Source: Burkholderia cepacia GG4
Lineage (GTDB): Bacteria; Pseudomonadota; Gammaproteobacteria; Burkholderiales; Burkholderiaceae
Assembly (NCBI RefSeq): GCF_000292915.1
Contig: NC_018513.1
Coordinates: 2,294,001-2,358,000 of the forward strand
Direction: 5' to 3'
Length of the DNA stretch: 64,000 nt
In this document: piece after piece, positions 44,314-52,541 of the stretch
How the letters are laid out: each line of letters opens with the position of its first letter
How positions within the stretch are numbered: position 1 is the first letter of the stretch
The notes under the pieces: generated by a model
Database searches by the model: none
Seen by the model: only the letters and a program-made list of their open reading frames with translations
What the model was told of the DNA's origin: nothing
Position numbers and translations under genes: made by a program

Positions 44314-45933
44314 ATGCTGCCCGCCGCAAACCGCTACGACGACCTGCTCTCCCGCTTCGCGTGGGACGTTCCGGCCCGCTACAACATCGGCGTGGACGTC
44401 TGCGACAAGTGGGCCGACGGCAGCGGACGGCTCGCGCTGATCCACGAAACGTCGCATGGCGATGTGTCGCGTCTCACCTTCGACGACCTGAGGAATGCCT
44501 CTAACCGGCTCGCGAACAGCTTCGCGCGTGCGGGCCTGCAACGCGGCGACCGGATCGGCATCTTTCTCGCTCAGGGCCCCGAAACGGCGATTGCCCATCT
44601 CGCCGCGTACAAGCTCGGCGCGATCGCGGTGCCGCTGTTCACGCTGTTCGGCGTCGATGCGCTCGAATACCGGCTGGCGAACAGCGAAGCCGCCGCGCTC
44701 GTCACCGATGCGGCCGGCTACGCGAAGATCGCGCCGCTGCGCGCGCAACTGCCGGCGCTGCACACGTGCTACTGCATCGGCGGCGATGCGCCCGACGCGC
44801 CGGGCGTGCTGCGCTACGACGCCGCACTCGCCGCCGAATCGCCGGATTTCGTGCCGGCGGACACCGCAGCCGACGATCCGGCGGTAATCATCTACACGTC
44901 GGGAACGACCGGCAAGCCGAAAGGCGCGCTGCATGCGCATCGCGTGTTGCTGGGCCACCTGCCGGGCGTCGAGATGTCGCAGCAATGCTTCCCGCGCGAC
45001 GCGCGCCTGTTCTGGACGCCCGCCGACTGGGCGTGGATCGGCGGGCTGCTCGACGTGCTGCTGCCGTCGTGGCATCACGGCGTGCCCGTGCTCGCACACC
45101 GCTTCGAGAAGTTCGACGGCGAAGCCGCGTTCGCGCTGATGGCCCGGCACGGCGTGACCCACGCGTTCCTGCCGCCCACCGCGCTGAAGCTGATGCGCAC
45201 GGTGCCCGCGCCGCGCGAACGCCACACGCTGGCGCTGAAGTCGGTCGCGAGCGGCGGGGAATCGCTCGGCACCGAACTCACGGCATGGGGACGCGAAGCG
45301 CTCGGCGTGACGATCAACGAGTTCTACGGGCAGACCGAATGCAACATGGTGCTGTCCTCGTGCGCGGCACTGTTCGATGCGCAGCCCGGTGCGATCGGCA
45401 AGGCGGTGCCCGGCCACACGGTCGCGATCGTCGACGCGCACGGCACGCCGCTGCCGCCCGGCGTCGAGGGGCGCATCGCGGTGCGCCGCCCCGACCCGGT
45501 GATGTTCCTCGAATACTGGCGCAATCCCGCTGCGACGCACGACAAGTTCGCGGGCGACTACCTGCTCACGGGCGACACCGGCACGATCGACGCAGATGGC
45601 TTCGTGCGCTTCGTCGGTCGCGACGACGACGTGATCACGAGCGCCGGCTACCGGATCGGCCCAGGCCCGATCGAGGACTGCCTGCTCACGCATCCGGCGG
45701 TGCGGATGGCGGCCGTGGTCGGCGTGCCCGACGCGACGCGCACCGAAATCGTCAAGGCGTTCGTCGTGCTGAACCCCGGCCATGTCGGCGACGACGCGCT
45801 GGTCCAGGCACTGCAGGCACACGTGCGCACGCGGCTGGCCGCGCACGAATACCCGCGCGCGATCGCGTTCGTCGACGGGCTGCCGATGACGGCAACCGGC
45901 AAGATCGTGCGCCGCGCGCTACGCGACGCGTGA
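44314..45933 (+). CDS. AMP-binding acyl-CoA synthetase (medium-chain/ACSM-like)
   Basis: The 539-residue adenylate-forming ligase has the P-loop-like A3 motif VIIYTSGTTGKPKGALHAH (about 190), A5 NEFYGQTECNMVL (about 335), A7 YLLTGDTGTIDADGFVRFVG (about 415) and the A10 lysine in MTATGKIVRRALRD. It activates a fatty or aromatic acid with ATP to acyl-CoA. GAGGAGA precedes the ATG at 44314. It is monocistronic by appearance, before DUF2288 and MATE genes. Confidence 0.92.
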   Translation: MLPAANRYDDLLSRFAWDVPARYNIGVDVCDKWADGSGRLALIHETSHGDVSRLTFDDLRNASNRLANSFARAGLQRGDRIGIFLAQGPETAIAHLAAYKLGAIAVPLFTLFGVDALEYRLANSEAAALVTDAAGYAKIAPLRAQLPALHTCYCIGGDAPDAPGVLRYDAALAAESPDFVPADTAADDPAVIIYTSGTTGKPKGALHAHRVLLGHLPGVEMSQQCFPRDARLFWTPADWAWIGGLLDVLLPSWHHGVPVLAHRFEKFDGEAAFALMARHGVTHAFLPPTALKLMRTVPAPRERHTLALKSVASGGESLGTELTAWGREALGVTINEFYGQTECNMVLSSCAALFDAQPGAIGKAVPGHTVAIVDAHGTPLPPGVEGRIAVRRPDPVMFLEYWRNPAATHDKFAGDYLLTGDTGTIDADGFVRFVGRDDDVITSAGYRIGPGPIEDCLLTHPAVRMAAVVGVPDATRTEIVKAFVVLNPGHVGDDALVQALQAHVRTRLAAHEYPRAIAFVDGLPMTATGKIVRRALRDA

Positions 45934-46016
45934 GCCGGGCGCGGCCGCGCCGGGCGGCCGGCCGGTCGCCCGGATGGTTTATAGTGGCGCCACGCAGTCT
46001 ATCCAACGCATATCCG

Positions 46017-46343
46017 ATGTCCTCCGACCAACACGAATCCGCCGCGGGCGCGTCGCACAGCCCGCTCTACGCCAAACTCCTCGGCGAAACCGCCAAGATC
46101 GACTGGTGCGATCTCGAACGCTTCTTCGCGCAAGGCAAGCTGCTGTCCGTCGCGCGCGACCTCGACCTCGTCAGCGTCGCGGAAGCCATTGCCGGCGACG
46201 ACGCGGAACAGGTCACGCGCTGGCTCTCGGCCGGCATCGTCGCGCGCATGCCGGCGGAAACCGCCGCCGACTACGCGGCGCGCAATCCGGAACTGTGGGC
46301 GGTCGTCGTGTCGCCGTGGGTGTGCGTGCAGGAACGCGCCTGA
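46017..46343 (+). CDS. DUF2288 family protein
   Basis: This 108-residue protein has the DUF2288 core: YAKLLGETAKIDWCDLERFF, AQGKLLSVARDLDLVSVAEA, VTRWLSAGIVARM and AADYAARNPELWAVVVSPW. The function is unknown; it occurs widely in Gamma- and Betaproteobacteria. It lies 10 bases before the MATE transporter and is probably co-transcribed. Confidence 0.88.
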   Translation: MSSDQHESAAGASHSPLYAKLLGETAKIDWCDLERFFAQGKLLSVARDLDLVSVAEAIAGDDAEQVTRWLSAGIVARMPAETAADYAARNPELWAVVVSPWVCVQERA

Positions 46344-46353
46344 CGCGTCCGCC

Positions 46354-47724
46354 ATGTCCGAATCCGCATTACCGCACGGGGCCGACGCCGGGTCGGCCGC
46401 CGTCTCGCATCGGCGCGTGCTCGCGCTCGCATTCCCGATCGTCCTTGCGAACCTGACCCAGCCCATCCTCGGCGCGGTCGACACGGCCGTCGCCGGCCAC
46501 CTCGACGGCGCGCAGTATCTCGGCGGCGTGGCGCTCGGCGGGCTGTTCTTCAACTTCGTGTTCTGGGGTTTCGGCTTCCTGCGCATGGGCACGACCGGCC
46601 TCGTCGCGCAGGCGCACGGCGCCGGCGACGCCGCCGGCATCCGGCTGAACGTGCTGCGTGCGCTGATCGTCGCGTTCGCGCTCGGCGCCGCCGTGCTCGC
46701 GCTGCAAGTGCCGCTGCTGTCGTTCGCGCTGAGCGCGCTGGGCGGCAGCGAGGCCGTCCGTACGACGGCATTGGCCTATAGCCACGCGCGGATCTGGAGC
46801 GCCCCGTTCGCGCTCGCGAACTACGTCGTGCTCGGCTACCTGCTCGGCGTGCAGCGGGTGCGGCTCGCGCTCGTCGCGCAGGTCTTCATCAACGCGGTGA
46901 ACATCGGCGCGGTGCTGCTCTACGTGTACGGCTTCGGCTGGGGCATTGCCGGGATCGGTGCGGCAACCGCGACCGCGGACGCGTGCGGCTTCGCGCTCGG
47001 TGCGTGGATGCTGTGGCGGCTGCGGCCGCGCGGCCTGGCGCCGCTTGCCGCGCGTGCGCTGGCCGACCGCGCGGCGCTCAAGCGGCTGATCGCGCTCAAT
47101 CGCGACATCTTCCTGCGCACACTGTGCCTGCTCGGCGCGTTCGGCTGGTTCGCGCACCTCGGCGCGAAACAAGGCGACGCGACGCTCGCGGCCAACGCGC
47201 TGCTGCTGAATTTCCAGACCTTCATGGCGTACGGGCTCGACGGCTTCGCGCATGCGGCCGAGGCGCTCGTCGGCGCCGCAGCGGGTGCACGCGACCGCGC
47301 CGCCTTCCGGCAGGCCGTGCGCGTCACGCTGCTGTGGTCCGCGCTCGGTGCGCTGCTGTTCGCATTCGTCTATTGGGCGGCCGGCGGCTGGATCGTCGCA
47401 CAACTGACCGACCAGGCCGAGATTCGTGCGGTCGCGCTGCGCTACCTGCCGTGGGCGGCGATCTCGCCGATCGTATCGGTGTGGGGGTTCCTGCTCGACG
47501 GCGTGTTCATCGGCGCGACGCAGACGCAGTCGCTGATGCGCGCGATGGTCGCGTCGTTCGCGGTCTTCATCGCCGCGACGCTCGTCGCCGTCGGCCCGTT
47601 CGGCAATCACGGGCTGTGGTTCGCGCTGCTGCTCTTCATGGTCGCGCGCGGCGCAACGCTCGCACGCTACCTGCCGGCGCTGCTGCGGCGGATCGGCACC
47701 GACGCGCCCGCGGCCCGCGCCTGA
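46354..47724 (+). CDS. MATE family efflux transporter (DinF/NorM class)
   Basis: This 456-residue membrane protein has twelve predicted helices and MATE landmarks: LAFPIVLANLTQPILGAVDT in helix 1, RMGTTGLVAQAHGAGD in the first loop, and a matching second half (GAFGWFAHLGAKQGDATLAA, YGLDGFAHAAEALVGAAAGA). It exports cationic drugs or metabolites against Na+ or H+. The DinF-like branch is suggested by the second-half motif. Confidence 0.92.
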   Translation: MSESALPHGADAGSAAVSHRRVLALAFPIVLANLTQPILGAVDTAVAGHLDGAQYLGGVALGGLFFNFVFWGFGFLRMGTTGLVAQAHGAGDAAGIRLNVLRALIVAFALGAAVLALQVPLLSFALSALGGSEAVRTTALAYSHARIWSAPFALANYVVLGYLLGVQRVRLALVAQVFINAVNIGAVLLYVYGFGWGIAGIGAATATADACGFALGAWMLWRLRPRGLAPLAARALADRAALKRLIALNRDIFLRTLCLLGAFGWFAHLGAKQGDATLAANALLLNFQTFMAYGLDGFAHAAEALVGAAAGARDRAAFRQAVRVTLLWSALGALLFAFVYWAAGGWIVAQLTDQAEIRAVALRYLPWAAISPIVSVWGFLLDGVFIGATQTQSLMRAMVASFAVFIAATLVAVGPFGNHGLWFALLLFMVARGATLARYLPALLRRIGTDAPAARA

Positions 47725-47747
47725 CGGCCGCGCGGGGCGGCCGTTTC
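47724..47747. terminator. Hairpin terminator between MATE and a small lipoprotein gene
   Basis: ACGGCCG and CGGCCGT pair around CGCGGGG and are followed by TTCGTT on the plus strand, between convergent stop codons. Confidence 0.65.
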
Positions 47748-47748
47748 G

Positions 47749-47928
47749 TTATTGCGCGGGTGCCGACGGCGCCGGCTCGCCGAGCATCGACGGCGGCGTC
47801 ATGTCGGTCGGCACGCCGTGGTAATCGGCCGGATCTTGCGGCGGGTGGCCGCGGCGGGCCTGTTGGGGATCGCTGCCACAACCGGCAAGAATGGACGCGG
47901 CCAGCACGGCCAGCATGAAACGGCTCAT
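47749..47928 (-). CDS. Small lipoprotein
   Basis: This 59-residue peptide has a lipoprotein signal (MLAVLAASILAGCGSD, cysteine about 16) and a short Pro-rich mature part (HPPQDPADYHGVPTDMTPPS). The ATG at 47928 fits the signal. No known family; small proline-rich lipoproteins of this kind are common in Burkholderia. Confidence 0.7.
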   Translation of the reverse strand: MSRFMLAVLAASILAGCGSDPQQARRGHPPQDPADYHGVPTDMTPPSMLGEPAPSAPAQ

Positions 47929-48063
47929 CGGGAAGGCTCCTGAAAACGGCGCGCCCATCGCGCGCCAGGACCGCGCCGAGTCTAGCGGAATTCCGGGTTA
48001 GGGGTCGCCCCGCGTATGTTCTAACATGTACGCATGGCGCTGTACCGTTGAAAGGAGGCTGCC

Positions 48064-48234
48064 ATGTCGTCTGAAGAGATCGCTGGCCTGATCGGCCTAT
48101 TCATCGGTCTGATGGTGCTCGTCGCCCTGTCCTATTTCGAGTCGCGCGAATACAAGCGCAACCACGGCGGCGAAGGGATGATCCATCACTGGATGGCCGA
48201 ACACCACCTGCTCGACTGGCGGCGCAAGCACTAG
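48064..48234 (+). CDS. 56-residue small membrane protein
   Basis: A strong AAAGGAGG precedes the ATG at 48064. The peptide has one hydrophobic helix (IAGLIGLFIGLMVLVALSYF) and a His/charged tail (REYKRNHGGEGMIHHWMAEH, then HLLDWRRKH). The spacing of His residues might bind a metal, but no family is recognised. Confidence 0.65.
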   Translation: MSSEEIAGLIGLFIGLMVLVALSYFESREYKRNHGGEGMIHHWMAEHHLLDWRRKH

Positions 48235-48361
48235 CCGAGCCGCCGGCGGCGTCCGGGCCACCCGATGCGCGGCCCGCGCGCAAACGTGCCGTCCCGGCGC
48301 GGTGGCAGCCGCGTACCGCTGAAATTAACAGGGCCGGATACATCCGCTCGATCCGAATAGC

Positions 48362-48405
48362 CGAACGCCGTCGCGTGGCAGCCTGCCGCGCGACGGCGTT
48401 CGTTT
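48362..48405. terminator. Strong bidirectional terminator
   Basis: CGAACGCCGTCGCG and CGCGACGGCGTTCG form a perfect 14-bp stem with a 13-base loop and TTT after it, between a plus-strand small gene and the olsB-like gene converging from the right. Confidence 0.8.
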
Positions 48406-48441
48406 GCGTGCGCGCCGTGACTGGCGCACCGCGATTCGGGG

Positions 48442-49248
48442 TCAGCCCAGGAAATGCCGGGCGTAGCGCGCGTTGATGTCCGACAACCGGAACAGCGTCA
48501 GGAAATCCGCGCAGTTGAAGTCGGGATCCCACGCCGGCGCGCCGCAAATCTTCGCGCCCAGGCGCAGATAACCCTTGATCAGCGGCGGCGGCGCGACGAC
48601 GGTGCCGGTCTGCAGCTCGTCGACCGGCAGCGCCGTATGCGGGAACGCGCGGTATTCCGGCGCCGTCAACGAGTTCGCGGGCAGCGACTGATACAGGTTT
48701 GCCGCATAGTGCCCGCCGTCGGCCATCGACACGCTCGCGCAACCGAGCATCGTCTCGTAGCCGTTCTGCATCATGTACGCGCCGAGACCGCCCCACAGCG
48801 CCATGATCACGGCGCCGCTGCGGTAGTCGCTGTGCACGCACGAGCGGCCGACCTCGACCATCTTGCCGCGCAGGTGCGTCAGGCGCGACAGGTCGAATTC
48901 GCCTTCCGCATACAGACGGCCGACGCGCGCGGCCTGGTGCGGCGGCAGCACGCGGTACGTGCCGACCACCTTCAGGGTGTCGAGATCGCGCACCAGCAGG
49001 TGGTCACAATAGGCGTCGAACGGATCGACGTCGAGACCGGAGGGACCACTGACCTGTGCGCCCATCTCTTCGGCGAACACGGTATAACGCAGGCGCTGGG
49101 CCTCGCGCAGTTCGTCTTCCGTGCGCGCCCAGGCGGCACGCAGACGGTACTCGGATGTGACGGTTTCGGCAGCGCGCGGCAGATGACGCCGCGTCGTGTC
49201 GAGGGGCAGCGAGGCAAAAGGGAGCGTAGGCGTCGGCAGTTCTCGCAT
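48442..49248 (-). CDS. Ornithine-acyl-ACP N-acyltransferase (OlsB-like GNAT)
   Basis: This 268-residue acyltransferase has the OlsB/hemolysin-like domain: LREAQRLRYTVFAEEMGAQV, LDVDPFDAYCDHLLVRD, VGTYRVLPPHQA, VEVGRSCVHSDYRSGAVI and KGYLRLGAKICGAPAWD. It transfers a 3-hydroxyacyl chain from ACP to ornithine, the first step of phosphorus-free ornithine lipids. The ATG at 49248 with AGGAAAG upstream was chosen. No olsA follows in this window. Its nearness to the Pho block is notable because ornithine lipids replace phospholipids under phosphate limitation. Confidence 0.85.
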   Translation of the reverse strand: MRELPTPTLPFASLPLDTTRRHLPRAAETVTSEYRLRAAWARTEDELREAQRLRYTVFAEEMGAQVSGPSGLDVDPFDAYCDHLLVRDLDTLKVVGTYRVLPPHQAARVGRLYAEGEFDLSRLTHLRGKMVEVGRSCVHSDYRSGAVIMALWGGLGAYMMQNGYETMLGCASVSMADGGHYAANLYQSLPANSLTAPEYRAFPHTALPVDELQTGTVVAPPPLIKGYLRLGAKICGAPAWDPDFNCADFLTLFRLSDINARYARHFLG

Positions 49249-49407
49249 TAGGCTTTCCTGGTCGTAAGGAATAGGACGACATGCCAGCCAATGTAGTAAC
49301 CGGCCGTTACCGTTCTGTGGCACGACCGTGTCCTTTCAATGACGTGTCGCCGAATTGACTTTAGCAGAAAGCTTGCGAAACCGTATGATGAATGCCTTCA
49401 ACCCCCG

Positions 49408-49869
49408 TCACACAAGGTCCGGCGTCAATACCGCGCGCAGCACGGCCTGACGGCTGCCGTCGCGCGTGCGGCTCGCGAGCCACACGATGCCGCCCTTCTT
49501 GACGCTCCAGCTGTCGTCGTTGCCGGCGATCAACTGCGCAGCGACGCTGCCGAGCGTCGGCTGGTGCCCGACGATCACGACCGTCGGCGCGATGCCGTCG
49601 GGCCAGCCGGCGGCCGTCAGCACGTCCTCGACGCTGCCGCCCGGCGCGAGCGCCTCGATGGTCCGGTACTGGTCGGTCAGCGCCTCGACGGTCTGCACGG
49701 TGCGTGCGGCCGGGCTCGCGAGGATCACGCTGCTCGATTCGAGCCGGCTGCGCAGCCACTTGGCCATCGCCTGCGCTTCCTTGCGCCCGCGGGCGGTCAG
49801 CTGGCGTGCGAGGTCGCTTGCCGCGTAGTCTTCGGCTTCAGCGTGGCGCCACAGGATCAGGTTCATCAT
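49408..49869 (-). CDS. sixA: Phosphohistidine phosphatase SixA
   Basis: This 153-residue histidine-phosphatase-superfamily protein has the catalytic LILWRHAEAEDYA at the N-terminus and VVIVGHQPTLGSVAAQL near 105, plus LASPAARTVQTVEAL in the middle. SixA removes phosphate from phosphohistidine domains such as those of histidine phosphotransferases or the nitrogen PTS. GGAGA lies about 7 bases before the ATG at 49869. Confidence 0.88.
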   Translation of the reverse strand: MMNLILWRHAEAEDYAASDLARQLTARGRKEAQAMAKWLRSRLESSSVILASPAARTVQTVEALTDQYRTIEALAPGGSVEDVLTAAGWPDGIAPTVVIVGHQPTLGSVAAQLIAGNDDSWSVKKGGIVWLASRTRDGSRQAVLRAVLTPDLV

Positions 49870-50029
49870 GATGTCTCTCCATGCGTCGGTGCACGATCCG
49901 GGCACATGCATGCGCACCGGTCGCCCATCTGCAAATTGTCGTCGATCGCGGCCGTTTCGCCATCACGTACATCGTATGCATAACGTGGTTGACCCCGCCC
50001 CCCATTAGACGATAAAATCTTTGGCTTGT

Positions 50030-50106
50030 CGGAGCGTAGCGCAGCCTGGTAGCGCATCTGATTTGGGATCAGAGGGTCGTAGGTTCGAATCCTATCGCTC
50101 CGACCA
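50030..50106 (+). tRNA. tRNA-Pro (anticodon TGG)
   Basis: CGGAGCG pairs with CGCTCCG, discriminator A and encoded CCA are present, the D-arm is TAGCGCAGCCTGGTAGCG, the anticodon stem-loop CTGATTTGGGATCAG gives TGG, and the T-arm is GTTCGAATC. 77 bases. Confidence 0.95.
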
Positions 50107-50120
50107 CGAGATACACGATA

Positions 50121-50154
50121 AGGGTTGCAAGCCATCGCGCTTGCAACCCTTTTT
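50121..50154 (+). terminator. Rho-independent terminator of tRNA-Pro
   Basis: AGGGTTGCAAG and CTTGCAACCCT form an 11-bp perfect stem followed by TTTT, 15 bases after the tRNA CCA end. Confidence 0.85.
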
Positions 50155-50266
50155 CGTTTGCTCCGCCGCGTGCCGTCCGCCGCCACGCGCTGGCGTTCCG
50201 TCCGCCACCCGCGCACGAATCTTGCGGGAACACACGATAATATCCGTGACCAACCCGCAACCGCGC

Positions 50267-50689
50267 ATGAAAAAACACGTTCTCAAGATCGCCCTGCTCG
50301 GCGCGCTGCTCGCCTCCGGCGCCGCGCCGGCCAAGTCGCTCGACAATGCGCTCGACTGCCACTCGAACGGCCACAAGTTCGTCGCGCCGCTGCTCGCGGC
50401 CGGCGACATCCAGTCGGAGCCGATGCACGTCGAATCGAATTCGGTGAATGCGTTCCGCACGAACCATCCGCTGACCGCGTACGGCTTCGGCGTCTATGTC
50501 GTGCTCGGCTACCAGGCGAACGACCCGATCTTCCAGCCGGGCGACGGCACACCGATCGGCGAATGGGCGTACGGCGTCGTGGTGCGCGGTACGAAGAACG
50601 CGGTGGAACAGGCCGTGCGCAAGGCCGGCAGCGATGCCACCGTCAAGCAGGCGTTCCCGTTCCTGACCGCGATCGTGTGCTCGGACTGA
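50267..50689 (+). CDS. Exported hypothetical protein
   Basis: This 140-residue protein has a clear signal peptide (MKKHVLKIALLGALLASGAA, cleavage near APAKS). The mature part has two cysteines near its ends (LDNALDCHSNG, TAIVCSD) that could form a disulfide, and repeated beta-strand-like stretches (GFGVYVVLGYQAND, WAYGVVVRGT). No family is recognised with confidence. Confidence 0.7.
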   Translation: MKKHVLKIALLGALLASGAAPAKSLDNALDCHSNGHKFVAPLLAAGDIQSEPMHVESNSVNAFRTNHPLTAYGFGVYVVLGYQANDPIFQPGDGTPIGEWAYGVVVRGTKNAVEQAVRKAGSDATVKQAFPFLTAIVCSD

Positions 50690-50743
50690 GCGCGTCGCAA
50701 GGAAGGCTGTGCGGCGCGAGCGCGCCGCCCCGGTGCCGGCGCG

Positions 50744-52261
50744 TTACGCGCCCGTATAAACCACGCGATACGGAATACCGACCTTCTCCCACTCGGCCGC
50801 TTCCTGGCTGAGGCTGTAGTCGGTCAGCGGGTTCTGCTCGACCCACGCGCCCGGCAGGCGCACTTCATACCCGCCCTTCTTCATTTGCGACACGGAAATC
50901 TCCGGCAGCCCGGCATCGGTCCGGCGCCGGCACAGCAGCGCCGCCAGCCGCAGACAGAACAGCAGCGGCCATTCGACTTCGCGCGCCTGTGACAGCTTGC
51001 CGAGCTTGCCCGCGTGACCGAGCACGAGTGCGGCCAGGCGCGCCTGGTCGGTGCGCGAGAAACCCGGCATGTCGGCATTGCTCGCGATATACGCGGAATG
51101 CTTGTGATACGAGCTGTGCGAGATCGACAGGCCGATCTCGTGCAACGCGGCGGCCCAGCCGAGGAACATCCGGCCTTCCTCGCGCTGCTCGTCGTCGTCG
51201 GAGTCCTCGAGCTCGTCGTAGAACCGCACGGCCAGCCCGGCGATCCGCTCGGCCTGCGCACGATCGACGCCATAACGGCGCGTGAAGCCTTCGACGGTCA
51301 CCGCACGCATGTCCTCGTGCTGGGTCCGGCCGAGCAGGTCGTACAGCACGCCGAGACGCAGCGCGCCGTCGGTGGTATCGACATAGTCGACGCCCAGCTC
51401 CTCGAACACCGCGAGCATGATCGCGAGGCCGCCGGCGAGCACCGGCACGCGATCGGGCTTCAACGCGACCAGTTTCAGCCGGTTCACGTTCTCGGACTTG
51501 ATCAGCGCGCGCTTCAGGCGTTCGAGCCCGCCGCGCGAAATGCCGTGCGTGATGCCCGCATCGTTGAAGCCGTTCGCCTCGACGAGCTCCGCGAGCGCCC
51601 GCGCGGTGCCGGACGAACCGATCGCCTGGTCCCAGCCGGCTTTCTTGTATTCGCTCGAAATGATCTGGATCTCGCGCTTGGCCGCGAGTTCGGCCTGCCG
51701 CATCGTGTATTCGTCGACGTTGCCGGCCGGGAAGAACGCCCGGCTATGGCTCACGCAGCCGATATAGAGGCTCTCCATCACGATCGGCGTGTAGTGCGAG
51801 CCGATGATGAATTCGGTCGAGCCGCCGCCGATGTCGACGACGAGCCGCTTGCCGGCGCTCGCCGGCACCGAATGCGCGGCGCCCGCGTAGATCAGACGCG
51901 CCTCTTCGCGGCCCGCGATCACTTCGATCGGAAACCCGAGCGCCGCTTCGGCCTCGCCGAGAAACTCGCCCGCGTTCTTCGCGACACGCAGCGTGTTGGT
52001 CGCCACCGCCCGCACGTGATCGGGATGGAAATCGCGCAGGCGCTCGCCGAACCGCTTGAGCGCATCCCAGCCACGTTCCTGCGACGCGCGATCGAGCATC
52101 TTGTCGCTCGACAGGCCCGCGGCCAGTCGAACGGGCTCGCGCAGCGCATCGACGGGATAGATCTGGCTGCCCGCCGGCGTCTCCTCGACGCGCCCGACGA
52201 TCAGCCGGAAGCTGTTCGAGCCGAGATCCACGGCAGCCAGCAAGTGGGGAGAGGTAACCAT
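50744..52261 (-). CDS. ppx: Exopolyphosphatase Ppx
   Basis: The 505-residue Ppx/GppA-family enzyme has the actin-like phosphate-binding motifs LLAAVDLGSNSFRLIVGRVE at the start and LVVDIGGGSTEFIIG near 140, with the catalytic glutamate around GREEARLIYAGA. The C-terminal half holds the HD-like helical domain (AALHEIGLSISHSSYHKHSA). It removes terminal phosphate from long-chain polyphosphate. ATG 52261 was chosen because it gives the family-standard N-terminus; earlier in-frame ATGs add an atypical extension. It is divergent from ppk. Confidence 0.93.
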   Translation of the reverse strand: MVTSPHLLAAVDLGSNSFRLIVGRVEETPAGSQIYPVDALREPVRLAAGLSSDKMLDRASQERGWDALKRFGERLRDFHPDHVRAVATNTLRVAKNAGEFLGEAEAALGFPIEVIAGREEARLIYAGAAHSVPASAGKRLVVDIGGGSTEFIIGSHYTPIVMESLYIGCVSHSRAFFPAGNVDEYTMRQAELAAKREIQIISSEYKKAGWDQAIGSSGTARALAELVEANGFNDAGITHGISRGGLERLKRALIKSENVNRLKLVALKPDRVPVLAGGLAIMLAVFEELGVDYVDTTDGALRLGVLYDLLGRTQHEDMRAVTVEGFTRRYGVDRAQAERIAGLAVRFYDELEDSDDDEQREEGRMFLGWAAALHEIGLSISHSSYHKHSAYIASNADMPGFSRTDQARLAALVLGHAGKLGKLSQAREVEWPLLFCLRLAALLCRRRTDAGLPEISVSQMKKGGYEVRLPGAWVEQNPLTDYSLSQEAAEWEKVGIPYRVVYTGA

Positions 52262-52460
52262 CAGAAGGGGGCTCCGTGCGCGTTCGCCCTCGGCAGCCGG
52301 TCCGGCGCGCGCAAGGCGATCAATCAAAGGCGACATTTTAAGCGTGGAACGCTTGCCGTTGCCACGCTCCACGGGCATGTACCCCGGTAGATTGTATATA
52401 GCGGAAACATTTATGAGACAAAACGGTTCCGGCGTAGAATTTCCCGATATAAATACACTA

Positions 52461-52478
52461 CCGTCATCAGAACGTCAT
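52461..52478 (+). promoter_or_regulatory. Candidate Pho box upstream of ppk
   Basis: CCGTCATCAGAACGTCAT contains two 7-base half-sites (CCGTCAT, ACGTCAT) separated by four bases, matching the 7-4-7 Pho box layout with most consensus CTGTCAT positions kept. It is 64 bases before the ppk start. Binding by PhoB is inferred. Confidence 0.55.
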
Positions 52479-52541
52479 CGTACCGTGAGAGTTTCCGAGC
52501 GTCCTTTCGAATCATCGCCCGAATCACCCCCTACTCTGCCG

